From the NCBI GenBank assembly GCA_030533445.1, contig CM060082.1:40580817-40644816 (forward strand): a stretch of 64,000 bases of DNA. The letters are read 5' to 3'. Shown piece after piece: positions 23,600-34,604 of this stretch. The DNA is from Cyprinodon diabolis (lineage: Eukaryota; Chordata; Actinopteri; Cyprinodontiformes; Cyprinodontidae). Within the stretch, counting starts at the first letter, position 1. Each line of letters opens with the position of its first letter. The translations under genes were made by a program, and so were the position numbers. Under the pieces are notes generated by a model. The model was not told the origin of the DNA. It worked only from the letters and a program-made list of their open reading frames with translations, and ran no database searches.

Positions 23600-24415
23600 T
23601 GGTGTAGCCAAGTAGACTCCAAGATGGCGGCCAAATTTTATGCCCCCCCGCAACCATTGCAGTGGCTATGTCCAAACGTCCACCCTATTCACTATATATG
23701 GAAATACAAAGTGGTGGTGCCATCTTAGATGAGTGTCCAAACGTCTACTGGATGAAAAAGACTTAAAATTTCCCGCAATGCATCTTGAAAAGTAGTGATC
23801 ATCCATGGTCACTACATGAGCAGCTATATCCCAGAATGCTTTGCGAGAGCTCTCCTCACCAAGCATTATGGCAGCGATAAATAATAAAGATTCAATTCAA
23901 TTCAATTCAATTCAGTTTATTTATATAGCGCCAAATTCACAACACATGTCATCTCAAGGCACTTTACAGTTCAACCAGATCATACAGTCAAATTGATACA
24001 AAGTTTTCTATCTAAGGAAAACCAGTTGATTGCATTGACTCATTGACTCAAATGCAATCCCTCACACTAAGCATGCTTGTAGCGACAGTGGAGAGGAAAA
24101 ACTCCCTTTTAACAGGAAGAAACCTCCAGCAGAACCAGGCTCAGTGTGAGCGGCCATCTGCCAAGGCCGACTGGGGTTCAAGGAGACAGAAGCAGAGATA
24201 CAAAAAGCAGCTGTAAAAGAGCACATCCACCCAGCCACGGCCAGAGATGGCCGCCAGTACTGTGCGAGGATGGGGAATTACGTTTCCAATGTGTATCAAA
24301 AAGCAGTGATCATCTTTCCAAACAGTCAGTTAACAGAGTTCACTATAAAGTCCACTATATAGTCCCCGCTCTATATAGTGATTTCGGGGTTTAGGGGTCA
24401 GGGCGGATTTTCAGA
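23600..24415 (+). repeat. Probable dispersed repeat split by an L2-type tail
   Basis: The flanks of the L2 insertion carry related 'CCCTATTCACTATATATGGA' (near 23685) and 'CTATATAGTCCCCGCTCTAT' with 'TATAGTGATTTCGGGGTTTA' (near 24355). This resembles a fish repeat with an internal 'CACTATATAGTG' motif. I could not place its ends, so class and boundaries are uncertain. Confidence 0.35.
23892..24236 (-). mobile_element. L2/CR1-type LINE 3' end, minus strand
   Basis: Starts with (ATTCA)n tail units, then TTTATTTATATAGCGCCAAA, and runs for ~330 bp with high identity to 685-1175. It lacks the ~70 bp that in the other copy lie after 'GCAGCTGTAAAAG'. The small divergence between the two suggests late insertions of one subfamily. 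Confidence 0.88.
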
Positions 24416-24497
24416 CAAAGCTAGAGTCTTTTCTTTATTATGTCTCTTGGAAAAACCTACATTATAACCACTAAGGGACAATCCAGTGTATTTCTAC

Positions 24498-25039
24498 TAG
24501 CCTCGTGAGACCATCCTGATCTCACGAGCTTTCAAGGTTTCACTCGCTAATCAGTCTGGAGACTCTCCGTTTAAGAAAATTTGGAGCCGTTCACCAAACG
24601 AACGTCCAATCAGTGTTGGCTTTGAGGCGGGTTGAGGTGTGACGCAACGAGAAGCGCAACAGTTCAGTCTAAAGAACATGGCGGCTTCAGCAGATGAAAC
24701 TAGCGTTAGCGTGGCTATCGAGCAAGTTTTATCGGAATTACAGAGTATTTCTTCACTGAAAGAAGAGCAAAACACTGCTCTGGAGGCTTTTCTCAGAGGA
24801 AAAGATGTCTTTGCTCTTCTCCCGACTGGTTTCGGCAAGAGTTTGATCTATCAATTGGCTCCTCTTGGTCGTCGCTCTGTTATGTCATATGCTTCGTTGA
24901 TCTGATTGGTTTATTTGGCCCGTCTATCACCAACATAGGCCAATCAGCTAACCAGTATTTTCGCCCCTTCCCAAAATTACTTCAACGGAAGGTTTCCAGA
25001 TGGATATGCGGACGAAATCCATCTGGCGGAGTCAGGTTA
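24498..25039 (+). mobile_element. Helicase-bearing DNA transposon, family A copy 1
   Basis: Starts TAGCCTCGTGAGACCATCC and ends GGCGGAGTCAGGTTA. The terminal inverted match is short (TARCCT). Exact 9-bp duplications TATTTCTAC flank it (24489-24497 and 25040-25048). Length is 542 bp. Two more copies with different 9-bp duplications (43059-43582, 50273-50802) prove the ends. A subterminal palindrome lies near the left end (CTCGTGAGACCATCCTGATC then CTCACGAG). The element holds several CCAAT/ATTGG boxes and a CG-rich leader before the ATG, so it may carry a promoter. A 9-bp duplication is seen in Mutator-like elements and is near the 8-9 bp of Zisupton/KDZ. Superfamily is unassigned. Confidence 0.93.
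24678..24905 (+). CDS. RecQ-like helicase N-terminal fragment carried by the transposon
   Basis: 75-residue frame from an ATG in good context (AACATGGCGG). The frame is also open 13 codons upstream, but only from a GTG. After a short leader (MAASADETSVSVAIEQVLSE) comes the RecQ-type motif 0, LKEEQNTALEAFLRGKD. Motif I (Walker A) follows as VFALLPTGFGKSLIYQLAP. In RecQ helicases these bind adenine and the phosphates of ATP. The frame then leaves helicase sequence (LGRRSVMSYASLI) and stops, so motifs II-VI, the RQC domain and any transposase are absent. The product could not unwind DNA. Of the three family A copies this keeps the most helicase sequence and the only intact GFGKS. It is more likely a relic of the autonomous element's gene than a functional gene. 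Confidence 0.75.
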   Translation: MAASADETSVSVAIEQVLSELQSISSLKEEQNTALEAFLRGKDVFALLPTGFGKSLIYQLAPLGRRSVMSYASLI

Positions 25040-25048
25040 TATTTCTAC

Positions 25049-27377
25049 TACCATTTTTTTAATAGTTTCTACACATTGATGCAACAAACTGCATTTAGAA
25101 GAAAGCTAATTACAAAAAAGAGCCAATCTATGATTAATTAAATCAAGATTTATGGAATACAATTTATGAAGGAGTGGTAATAAGTAAAGCCACATGAAGT
25201 CCTGGTTGACCAAAGCCACACAGAGAACACAAAAAGCAAGAAAAACTACAACCTACTGCAACTGAAACTGTGGCCCAGTTGACGTTTACAGAAGCTTTTC
25301 ATTCAATCTGATCAAGCTTTAGCTGTTTTACAATGAATAAAAAAGTAATTATCCTCTAAATGTGCCAAACTCTTTCTTTAACTTAAAATACATTTGAAAA
25401 ATAGTACAGATAAACAATCTTCATGATTTTTTTTTAATGATTAACAATAATATTTTATGAATGGATTATTATTAACAGAGTTTGCCTAATGTGCTTAGCT
25501 CCTCGGCAACTGAATAGACTTAAGCAGTTGTAGTAAACAGCTGTCTTAGTGAATCTTATAGCATTCTGTTCAAGCTTTAACAATTTCAACCAACAAAAAA
25601 ATAAGGCAATGATTAAAACTTCTCAAGTAGAGCCTGATCGGTAGCACAACCCAATCCAAAAGACAGGAAAAAAAAAGGAAACACACATGTGCGTCCACAG
25701 ACTGGGAACGTTTTATGGGAGCTTTCCATTTGTTCTCAATAAAGTGCACAGATTTAAAGATACAAACACAGAGTAAATATGAGCAATCCTGCCCTCAAAC
25801 AGCACAGTCCCCCCCACGTCATGCTCCGCTGAGTCCCTTAAGGGAACCCAGAGGAAACCCATCCTTCATTTTTTTCCTTTAATAAGGGGGCAGTGTTTTA
25901 TATGACCGGAACATACGGTTTCTGTTAGCGTCGTTAGTGATAGCCACGGTCCCTAGCTACTGCTGCTACAGCCAGCTCTTCTGAGGGACACCTGGGTCTA
26001 ATTCTGACCCTCCTGGTTTCATTCTGGCCTTGATTTTGCCTTTACACTGGACTATACACTTATAATCTTAAAAAAAAATCATCCTTAAAACTGTTGATTT
26101 ATTTATTCAAATCATTACAGACATAATAAAAGCAGATTTTTAAATGTGTTTATACGTTAAACGTTTCCCATGAATTGGAGACGGGTGGTTTTATCTACTG
26201 CGACACATGAACACAAGTAAAGGGAGGAAGTGGGATGGCAGCATAATGTCTCAGTGAAAGGTTAAATACCACGAGGGAAATGAATGCATAATGTGCTACA
26301 TGTGTGCAAAGCTATAGTGCTAATATGAAAATATAGACAGACAAACAAGCAGACACAGGGGCACCCAGAGTAGCTGAGAGGCGCTGTGTGCCAGGAACCA
26401 TTAATCTCTCGTTCTCTTTGAATTAGCACATCCAAATTAGCACATCCTAAAAGCACATGTTTTAGGGGGGTTGTTTTCATTCTTTATGCAAAATGTGACA
26501 TAGACAGTGCAGAATATTTTAGACACTGACTAATGTGTTTTGTTTTACAGATAAAAGAACTAACCAAAGATTGGGGGTATAATATCATAATATCATAAAT
26601 TATGTTTAACCAGTAAGGCTATGATTCATTAAGCAACATCAATAATATTTAGTTTAGGAAATTGTGTGGAAACAAGTATTTAAATACGTTTTAAGAAAAT
26701 TACGAACGTCCTTGTTTTGTGTTTCACACTTAAAAAAGATACATGAATCTGTGATCAATATACAATTTATCACTTTAAAAAAGCTATTTCTTTATGCTTC
26801 TATAAATTACATAATAACAACAATAGAATATGTTTATAAATGCTTTTTTTCATGGTCAATTTGTACAGTCCAAGCATTATCAGGGTAAGTAAGGTTGATA
26901 TGTTTTTGTTGCTAATAGGAATGACAAAGTAATTTACTTTGTATTAAAATTATTAACTCTTTCTCTTTTACTCATTACTTACTTTTTTAACCAGGTATTT
27001 AAAATGATGCCATATGAATAATTCAAAGGTGTAAACGAAAGTTGACAGCAGCACAATACTCAGTTTAATGGTCAACCCCTGCATTGTCCAACACTGAGCT
27101 GTAGTAGGATCTTTTCTAGAATTATTTTTATGATACATAACGATTTTCACAGTATGCGGTTATGATACAATCTACCTCACATATAAAGAGTAAACCTGGC
27201 AGAGGTAAAAAGACTGAAACAGAGTAGGGGCTGCATGCAGCTGAGGGAGAAGGACACACTGTCAGAATGTCCGAAGTCTGTGACATTTCAAGCAACTCCA
27301 ATTTGTCCATTTCAGTTGAAAATCATAACAGGAAGACATAATTGTTACTGTTTAACTCTCAGCGAAGTCATATACCA
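25049..27377. other. No recognisable feature
   Basis: 2.3 kb of AT-rich DNA. The open frames are short and I see no repeat family. Confidence 0.45.
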
Positions 27378-27675
27378 TATCAATTCAGTTCGTTTAGGTA
27401 GCACCAATTCATGACTCATCATCTCAAGGTACTTTGAAGAGACAATTCAGTCAAATCATCCAGACAGATTGTTTAAAAATGAGGAGTGTGTTGCAACAGT
27501 AGACATTGGCTTGGACTGTGTCATTGACTCTGCAGTAATCTCTCACATCGAGCATTACATGCAGAAACAGTGGAGAGGAAAACCTCCCTTTGAACCAGGT
27601 TCATTGTTAGCTGTCTTTTACCAAGGGTGACTGGGGGTTCAAGAAGACAGGAGCAGACACAGAAAAGGAAAACAG
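27378..27675 (-). mobile_element. L2-type LINE 3' end, diverged
   Basis: Same block order as 685-1175 but with many changes: CAATTCAGTTCGTTTAGGTA, 'CATCATCTCAAGGTACTTTG', 'CAGTGGAGAGGAAAACCTCC' and 'GGGGGTTCAAGAAGACAGGA'. It is an older copy. Confidence 0.75.
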
Positions 27676-27874
27676 AAGCACTAGCTAATAAGTACTGTCT
27701 ACATTGGAAAAGGTAACTATTAGCCTTCCTGTCCATGTTTAGCTGTTTTAGGCCATTCTGCACCGCTCTGCTAGGTAGAAACAGATTATGCACATGGAGT
27801 ATCCTAATTACCCTAGTCTTCCACAGCTATTACTCAGCATATTAGTACTTGTCTCTCTCTCTCTTTTTTTAATT

Positions 27875-28402
27875 CTAGAATTTTATTGTCATTACACTAT
27901 CACAAGTAAATGGTAAAATGTTAAATGGCATGTACTTATATAGCACCTTTATTCAAGTTAGGAGACTTGACCAAGGCGCTTTACACTACATTCATTCACC
28001 CATTCACACACACACTGATAGTGGCAAGCCACATTGTAGCCACAGCTGCCCTGGGGCTCACTGACAGAAGCGAGGCTGCCGTACACTGGCGCCACCGGGC
28101 CCTCTGACCACCATCAGTAGACAATGCAGGTGAAGTGTCTTGCCCAAGGACACAACGACACTGAAAGTCAGAGTCGGGGCTTGAACCGTTAACCCTTCGA
28201 TTTCAGGGCAAACTCTTACATCCAACGCCACTGTCGGCCTAGTACAGAGCAACGAAATGGACTCTGCATTCTCCCCTGTGGGAGTGTGGGGGTTAAGGGT
28301 CTTTTGCTCAGGGACCCAGAGTGGCAGTCTGTGGGAGTGGGGCTTGAAGTTAGAACCTAAGGATTTCTAGCTCTATGCCCTAACCACTAGGCCACCACTC
28401 CC
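27875..28402 (+). repeat. Dispersed repeat (TTTATTGTCATT...CCACTAGGCCACCACTCCC), interrupted
   Basis: The left part TTTTATTGTCATTACACTAT lies at 27880-27900. It resumes at 28241 with 'CAGAGCAACGAAATGGACTC' and continues through 'GTTAAGGGTCTTTTGCTCAG' to 'CTAACCACTAGGCCACCACT'. Between them lies a different repeat (27911-28240). AGTA occurs on both sides of the insert (27905-27908, 28241-28244) and may be its target duplication. Confidence 0.65.
27911..28240 (+). repeat. Teleost 'TATATAGCACC...CTTGCCCAAGGACAC' repeat nested in the former
   Basis: TGGTAAAATGTTAAATGGCA, then 'CTTATATAGCACCTTTATTC', 'AAGGCGCTTTACACTACATT', 'GTGTCTTGCCCAAGGACACA' and 'GGGCTTGAACCGTTAACC'. This is the full block order of a very common fish repeat. 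The ATG frame at 27925 is chance. Confidence 0.75.
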
Positions 28403-29047
28403 GCTCTCTCAGTCAACCTCCAGATTGTCTCTTTGCCTGCATCAGGTTTGTTCCAGTGTTTGTGTGCACCACCTTCCTTCCTGTGTCCCTGTGCCTGCTC
28501 TGCTCTAAGTGGATTCTCATCAGCTTCTCACTCTGGACTGCTTTCTGAAGCCTGCTGTTAGCCTGTTCAGCCAGCTTCCCCCTTTCCAGCCTTCCACTAA
28601 CCTGTTCACCTTGCTGCAAACCTGTTTCACCTTATCAACTCCACAGTATTCAGAAAACCATTGACAACACTATGTCTAGCTGAATTATTAAGTTCTCCGT
28701 CAGACTATTTGCAGTAACAATAAAGTAGCTCAATAGGTGGCTTTGTATTGGACAAGAAACTATCAAGCAGATGAGCTCTGGTTAGTTTTTGTCCCGTCTT
28801 GGTTGAGGTTTGGAGGACCTAAATGCAGAGGCAGAGAGGCTGAGGTGAATACTTGTAGTTTTAATGAAAAAATGGTTAACAAAGGCAGTCCAAAAATCCA
28901 ACTAAAATGTAACAGACCAGAACCATGGAGACACCAAGGGAAAACACGTAGAAGGAGCCAGGGAGAGACGAGGGGAGACGATTGCAGCGATGACAGGACC
29001 AGCAACAACAAGGAACCAACAAAGAGTGAGAGCAGAGGGAGAGCATA

Positions 29048-29809
29048 CACTCATCGGCCACTTTATTAGGTACACCTGTCCAACTGCTCGTTAACACTTA
29101 ATTTCTAAGCAGCCAATCACATGGCGCAACTCAGTGCATTTAGGCATGTAGACATGGTCAAGACAATCTCCTGCAGTTCAAACCGAGCATCAGTATGGGG
29201 AAGAAAGGTGATTTGAGTGACTTTGAACGTGGCATGATTGTTGGTGCCAGAAGGGCTGGTCTGAGTATTTTAGAAACTGCTGATCTACTGGGATTTTCAC
29301 GTACAACCATCTCTAGGGTTTACAGAGAATGGTCCGAAAAAGAAAAAACATCCAGTGAGCGGCAGTTCTGTGGGCGGAAATGCCTTGTTGATGCCAGAGG
29401 TCAGAGGAGAATGGCCAGACTGGTTCGAGCTGATAGAAGGGCAACAGTGACTCAAATAACCACCCGTTACAACCAAGGTGGGCAGAAGAGCATCTCTGAA
29501 CACACAGTACGTCGAACTTTGAGGCAGATGGGCTACAGCAGCAGAAGACCACACCGGGTGCCACTCCTTTCAGCTAAGAACAGGAAACTGAGGCTACAAT
29601 TTGCACAAGATCATCGAAAATGGACCATAGAAGATTGGAAAAACGTTGCCTGGTCTGATGAGTCTCGATTTCTGCTGCGACATTCGGATGGTAGGGTCAG
29701 AATTTGGCGTCTACAACATGAAAGCACGAAGAATTGAGGCAGTTCTGAAGGCAAAAGGGGGTCCAACCCGTTACAAGCATGGGGTACCTAATAAAGTGGC
29801 CGGTGAGTG
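29048..29809 (+). mobile_element. Internally deleted Tc1/mariner (DD36E-type) transposon
   Basis: Has the same terminal repeats as 6122-7307 and sits in a TATA site of the LTR with TA duplications (29046-29047, 29810-29811). It is 424 bp shorter. The missing part runs from just after the RIWRLQHE codons to the last ~20 codons of the transposase, so the second D and the E of the DDE triad are gone. Insertion into the LTR shows this copy is younger than the LTR. Confidence 0.94.
29195..29737 (+). CDS. Truncated Tc1 transposase, intact 180-residue N-terminal frame
   Basis: Starts MGKKGDLSDFERGM and stays open for 180 codons. It keeps both helix-turn-helix regions (first near residues 18-45, ARRAGLSILETADLLGFSRT; second near 85-115) and the first catalytic D in WSDESRFLL. 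It then ends in STKN and a stop because of the internal deletion. It lacks the second D and the E, so it cannot catalyse transposition. A DNA-binding-only product could still bind the element ends and act as an inhibitor; this is inference. Unlike the 6155-7168 copy, it has no nonsense codons in the shared part. It has no obvious promoter beyond the element's own ends and the surrounding LTR. Confidence 0.8.
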   Translation: MGKKGDLSDFERGMIVGARRAGLSILETADLLGFSRTTISRVYREWSEKEKTSSERQFCGRKCLVDARGQRRMARLVRADRRATVTQITTRYNQGGQKSISEHTVRRTLRQMGYSSRRPHRVPLLSAKNRKLRLQFAQDHRKWTIEDWKNVAWSDESRFLLRHSDGRVRIWRLQHESTKN

Positions 29810-30045
29810 TATATAGCTGACAGAGACAAAGGGAGGGCTAACGAGCAGACAAGGAGCAGGTGTGAGAGGAGACAACGAGGGAGCCAAGGGGAAAGGAGCA
29901 CACACACAAGAGGGCTACAGAGGACAACGGAAAAACATGAGAACTAACAAATCTAGAAATTACAACAAAAAAGGAATTAAACCAATAAAACTAGGAAACA
30001 TAGAGCAAATTAAAGCACAATATAACCAAAACCGTGACAGTTTCA

Positions 30046-32446
30046 TGTCAAAAGGAATCTAAGATAGCACATGGCAGTTAGTCAAAGTAAAGGCTGAGCC
30101 AATCGCTATGTCTAGGGGAAATACGGGATTGAAAACTGATAAACAGGCTTAACTCTGTAATGGAAGTTGTGATGCCAGCAGCCCAGCTGAAGCCTCCCTC
30201 TAATATATTGCCAAAGATGAACAAAGTTCCAGGCCAGATGTAGCTACTATGATAAGCAAAAGGGATCATAACGTTTCAGATTAAACTAACAAAAAATGCA
30301 GAATTAGAAAATAGAAGTAGAATAAAGCAGAGGAAAAGTGTGCCCTATGTCCTCCCACAGCCTAAGCCTATAGCTGCATAACTTAAGGATAACCCAGGAT
30401 GACCTTAGGAGTCAAAAATTACATTCCATGATCCTATGACTTTGAATCTAAAACTATTACAGCTAGCTTTGTTTATGTAAATTGACCTGATCAGGGTATT
30501 TTCTGTCTTGTACAGCAGATGTCCTTCCTCATGACTACAACCTGATAAACAGAGGAATGTTAATTTTATCTGGTACAGACGATGTTCTAGGCTGCACCTT
30601 TCGTATCTCAGACAGATGATAAATGAGTCGACAGCTATGATAAAAAAAGCAAGTGTTTTCATTCATACAACAATTTAAATACTGAGAAATAATAAGCAAT
30701 CTCTTGGTGATAGTTAAGAGTGATCCATTTTATTGCCCGTCTCATGGGCCGTGGTAACTGAACACAAAGTTTAATTTTCATGAGGGGGAGTAAGTTCTCA
30801 GCATTGCATACCTTATGGTAAAGTATTTCATTAAACTCTAGAATAGCCAGGAATTAAAAACTTCTGATGGGTGCTATGCCTTTAATTTCTAAATGATCTC
30901 CCTTACAATGTTTATATTCTTTCAAATCCAGTTTTATAATTTCTCTAAAAATATAGAAGATAATTAATCTTTTCATCCCAAAGACAGGACTAATATGGAT
31001 AATTTGGAGTGAGGGGTTTCTTTGTAACATTGATGGAGAACATGGGGTCCAAGTGACACTGTGTTAGTGTGCCTTTGTTACTTTATATGACAGACTATGT
31101 GTGAAGCCCCTGTCTCCATCCCCCTTGTAATCCCAACCCACAGTCTCCACCACAGTTTAGCCAAAGTCTGCCAGGCATCCTCATCATATTTATCGCATCC
31201 CGGCAGCCCCCCCATCCTCACAGAAGTCAGCTACTACCCCAACCATCAACATCCTCCCCTTTCTTCATCCTCTCCCTCTTCCCACACACACATTCCTGCA
31301 TTTCACAGCCATAAACAACTATTAACCTAATGTTACAAAAATCATTATAGAAGGTAAGGAAGGAACATCTGTGCAGCTGTGACAGCCAATCAGAGGAGGC
31401 AGAGGGCGGCCTAGCAATGGAAGGAAGACTCTGGTTGGTTGCCTGCTGTGCTTGCACCTTGTTGAGTTCCACCCACAACCATACATGCTCTTTATAGCCT
31501 GTCTGGTGAGGGGGGAAAGAATCAGCGGGACATAACTGGAAAAAAAAATGAGAAGGCAGGATGGGGGATTTAGCGAAAGACACACAAACACATGGAAACG
31601 GTTAGCATCTCAGCGGTGGCAGGCTGCAGCCCGCTTTCTTTTTCTCTCTGTTCTTTTTCTTTTTCATTTTCGATCTTTTACGTCCTAAAATAGGAACCAG
31701 ATTGCCTCTGTGGCTGCTTAATTTGGGCTCACTACTATTTAAGCATGTAAGTGGAAATTGAGGTGGAAACATTTAACGAAAATAAAAAAAAAAGGGGGAG
31801 GATTGGTTTCAGTGGGGGCATAAACAGAATAATTACAGAAGTAAAGGCAATTTAAGCTTAAAGAATTAAGTCTAGGCCTAACCAGCTACCACTCCTTTAA
31901 TGCCATGTTATGCAATAATGAGCTTGCTGAGTGAACCTTCTGTGGTAGACAAAATCCCATTTATTAGAAAGATGGAAGTGGATTGAATGAAGATGGAAAG
32001 AGTGTAAGTGAACGGTCCTCTTCAGCACTGTGAGAACAAGCTGAGTATCTGGAGGGGGGTCAATATAAAAGCAGCCAGGTTTAGCTTTCCTTAGCTGAAT
32101 GCCTGTGGTCACCCCTGCTTTCCTTCAGTCCAAATTGAGTGTGACTTTTGTCAAATGATGAAGGCCATCGTCTCAAAGATCAGGAGCTCTGAGAAGCCCT
32201 TGGATGAAAGTTTTAATGCAAGCATTGTTTTATGGTAGAGCCGCTATTCCTTAAATTAGGAAAAAAAATAAAATTGAACGGCTTCCCATTGCAACCACAA
32301 AGTTTAATGCATTTTACAGCGATTTTATATTGAGCAGAGAAACTAAAAGGGGGAGTATATTTGCGACATGGAAGGAAAATACAGCGACACTGAAAAGTGT
32401 GACGTCTCTTTATTATTTTCTCCCCTTTTACTCCGCTACCCTTACA
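30046..32446. other. No recognisable feature
   Basis: 2.4 kb. A moderately GC-rich stretch at 31100-31600 has open frames on both strands (118 and 89 codons minus, 77 plus) that overlap each other. None shows a domain. It could hold conserved non-coding sequence, which cannot be judged from one genome. Confidence 0.4.
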
Positions 32447-32737
32447 CACTGGAAAAAATCGAAATCTAGATCAGTAATTTTTTCTTAAAATAAGTGAATT
32501 TGTTCTTGAATTGAGGAGGTAAAAGAGACATTTTGCCAAGGGAACAAGACTATTTAAACTTAAAATAAGAAAACACAATTGCATTGACTTATTGGAAGTG
32601 CATATTATCTAAATATCTAATTTTAAGAGTAAAAATACTAACTCCATTGGCAAATGATCTCATTTACCTACTCAAATTAAGGGTAAATACACTTAATTTA
32701 AGAACGTTTTACTTATTTCTAGGTCGTTTTTCCAGTG
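32447..32737 (-). mobile_element. 291-bp CACTG MITE, copy 1 (inverted)
   Basis: Starts CACTGGAAAAAATCGAAATC and ends GTCGTTTTTCCAGTG, flanked by a 2-bp duplication CA (32445-32446, 32738-32739). Oriented opposite to copies 2 and 3. Termini CACTG with 2-bp duplications suggest a CACTA/EnSpm-like origin. The interior is AT-rich and self-complementary in blocks. No coding. Confidence 0.88.
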
Positions 32738-32811
32738 CAAAAACCCACTTGCCTCTGACAGTGACCCCACTGTTTGAAAACATTAGATAAGAAAACGCAT
32801 CATAAAGACTA

Positions 32812-33102
32812 CACTGCAAAAACAATCCAGAAATAAGTAAAAACTTCTTAAATTAATTATATTTACCCTTAATTTGAGCAGGTAAATAAGATGATCTGCC
32901 AATGGAATGAGTATTTTTACTCTTAAAATAAGATAGTTAGAAAATATTTACTTGAAATAAGACGATAAAATTGTTTTTTCTTATTTTAAAAGGAAATTGT
33001 CTTGTTCCATTGGCAAAGTGTCTTACTTACCTCCTCAATTCAAGGAAAAACGCACTTATTTTAAGAAAACATAACCTTTTGAGATTTCTATTTTTTGCAG
33101 AG
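32812..33102 (+). mobile_element. 291-bp CACTG MITE, copy 2
   Basis: Starts CACTGCAAAAACAATCCAG and ends ATTTTTTGCAGAG (one change from CAGTG), flanked by TA on both sides. It is exactly 291 bp, like copies 1 and 3, despite scattered substitutions. It is in inverted orientation to copy 1 only 74 bp away, so single-stranded DNA or RNA from 32447-33102 could fold into a long hairpin. Confidence 0.87.
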
Positions 33103-34046
33103 TAAGAAACAGAGCAGGTCAGTGAGGAAAACATTTAACATCTTATAGTTATAAATTCTTCCAATCAATAGAAAACAACAGAAGAAACAACCCTAGTTAC
33201 TCCAGAGGAGCGGCTAAGATCCACAGCTGAGCTCTTAACCATGAATCAGGGTTTCCTCCAGGATTTCTTGGAACCATATAACAATAAAAACCACATCATA
33301 GCTTTTAAAATGTTGTTAAAATACATGGCTAAAGTACACTGTTTATTATGGACATAAACTTGTGCTATCAGAAAATGAATCTAAATTGCCCAGAGTGAAT
33401 CGGTATGTGCAAAAGTTCAAATTAAATGTGCTGGATCGAAAGCTATAATGTAAAACTGAGTGAAAAAAAAAAGTATATTGATTTAAAACTAAGCTAATTG
33501 GTTTGAGAAACTCGTCTGACCAGCCCAATGCATTTCAGTGCATTGATTAATAATCCAAATGAACTCCCATCCAGAACAAGGGAATGTAGACAGAGGAGAA
33601 GATTCACCTTCTCAACCTCTAACAGCAAAACTAAGCCAATATGGTAGTAGGGTTGACTTAGTGTTATAGGTTATGTTTAAACAGGGTTAGGGCTAAAATT
33701 TTTTTTTTTTTTTCACCTCGGTCCATATTTATATAGGTAATAAAAACAAACTGATCAATGATTATCAATAGCAACTGATATGAAAGGCTTTTATGAGCCA
33801 TATCACACAGCTTTGGATTTGGCTTAAGCAATTTGCAGGGAAGAACTAAGGAACATTTATTTTAAAAGTGCAAAACTGGCTTAACACTTGCAACTTTAAA
33901 TGCAGCGGAAGGTATTGCTTCCAAATGATGGTTGATTATGGTAGTTTTCTACCTGTTGGTTTTTATGCAATTCAAGACAAACTAAAATCCCTGGGAAATA
34001 TTATGGAATTTGTGGCTGCAAGGTAGAAAAAGAACATGCTTTTTTT
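33103..34046. other. No recognisable feature
   Basis: AT-rich DNA with a 17-bp T run near 33700. No exon or repeat family recognised. Confidence 0.45.
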
Positions 34047-34604
34047 CTCAACTCAACTCAACTCAAACTTTATTTATAAAGCACATTTAAAACAACCAGG
34101 GTTGACTAAAGTGCTGTACAGGAATCACAGTTAAGGAACATAAGATAAAAGCTTAAGGCTAAAATACATAAACACATAAAAATAGAATAAGATAAATGTT
34201 TCAATTAAAATACATTTTAGAATAAAATAAAAATTTAAAATAAAATTTTGCCAAATGTCCACTTAGACATGATTAAAAGCCAGGGAGAAGAAATGTGATT
34301 TTAAAGAGGCTTTAAAAACCTCAAAGGAGCCTGCTGATCTAATATGCCAAGGCAAGTTATTCCAGAGCCTCAGTGCAGCTGCCATAAAGGCACCTTTAGT
34401 TTTAAGTCTGGTTTTAGGCATCGCGAGTAGCAGCTGATTAGAAGATCTCAGTGTTCTGGCCGGGGCATGGATTTGGTAGCCTGACGTAGTCCTACTCAAT
34501 TCTAGTCAGAATATGAGTCTGATTCTGCTCCATAGAGGTGTGATTATGGGGCGTGTTTCGAACGAACCAGGAAAAAAAATGCCTCTGCACTCAATTGGAT
34601 AGAC

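Larger units (their letters stand above)
28790..30039 (-). mobile_element. Solo LTR, family I, interrupted by a Tc1 element
   Basis: The reverse complement matches the solo LTR at 59368-59850 over its whole length once the 764-bp Tc1 insertion plus TA is removed (486 versus 483 bp). The ends are TGTCCCGTCTTGG and ...ACCGTGACA. Near-perfect 5-bp duplications GTTTT/GTTTC flank it. The minus- and plus-strand open frames within it (28737-29069, 28763-29050) are not genes. Confidence 0.88.

Noticed and set aside
24639..24677. Earlier GTG start for the helicase-like frame
   Set aside because: A eukaryotic start at GTG is unlikely, and the ATG at 24678 has a good context and is kept in all three copies.
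28130..28240. Possible tRNA-like B box (GGCTTGAACC)
   Set aside because: It is part of a common dispersed repeat; no acceptor stem or A box in the right place was found, so no tRNA is called.
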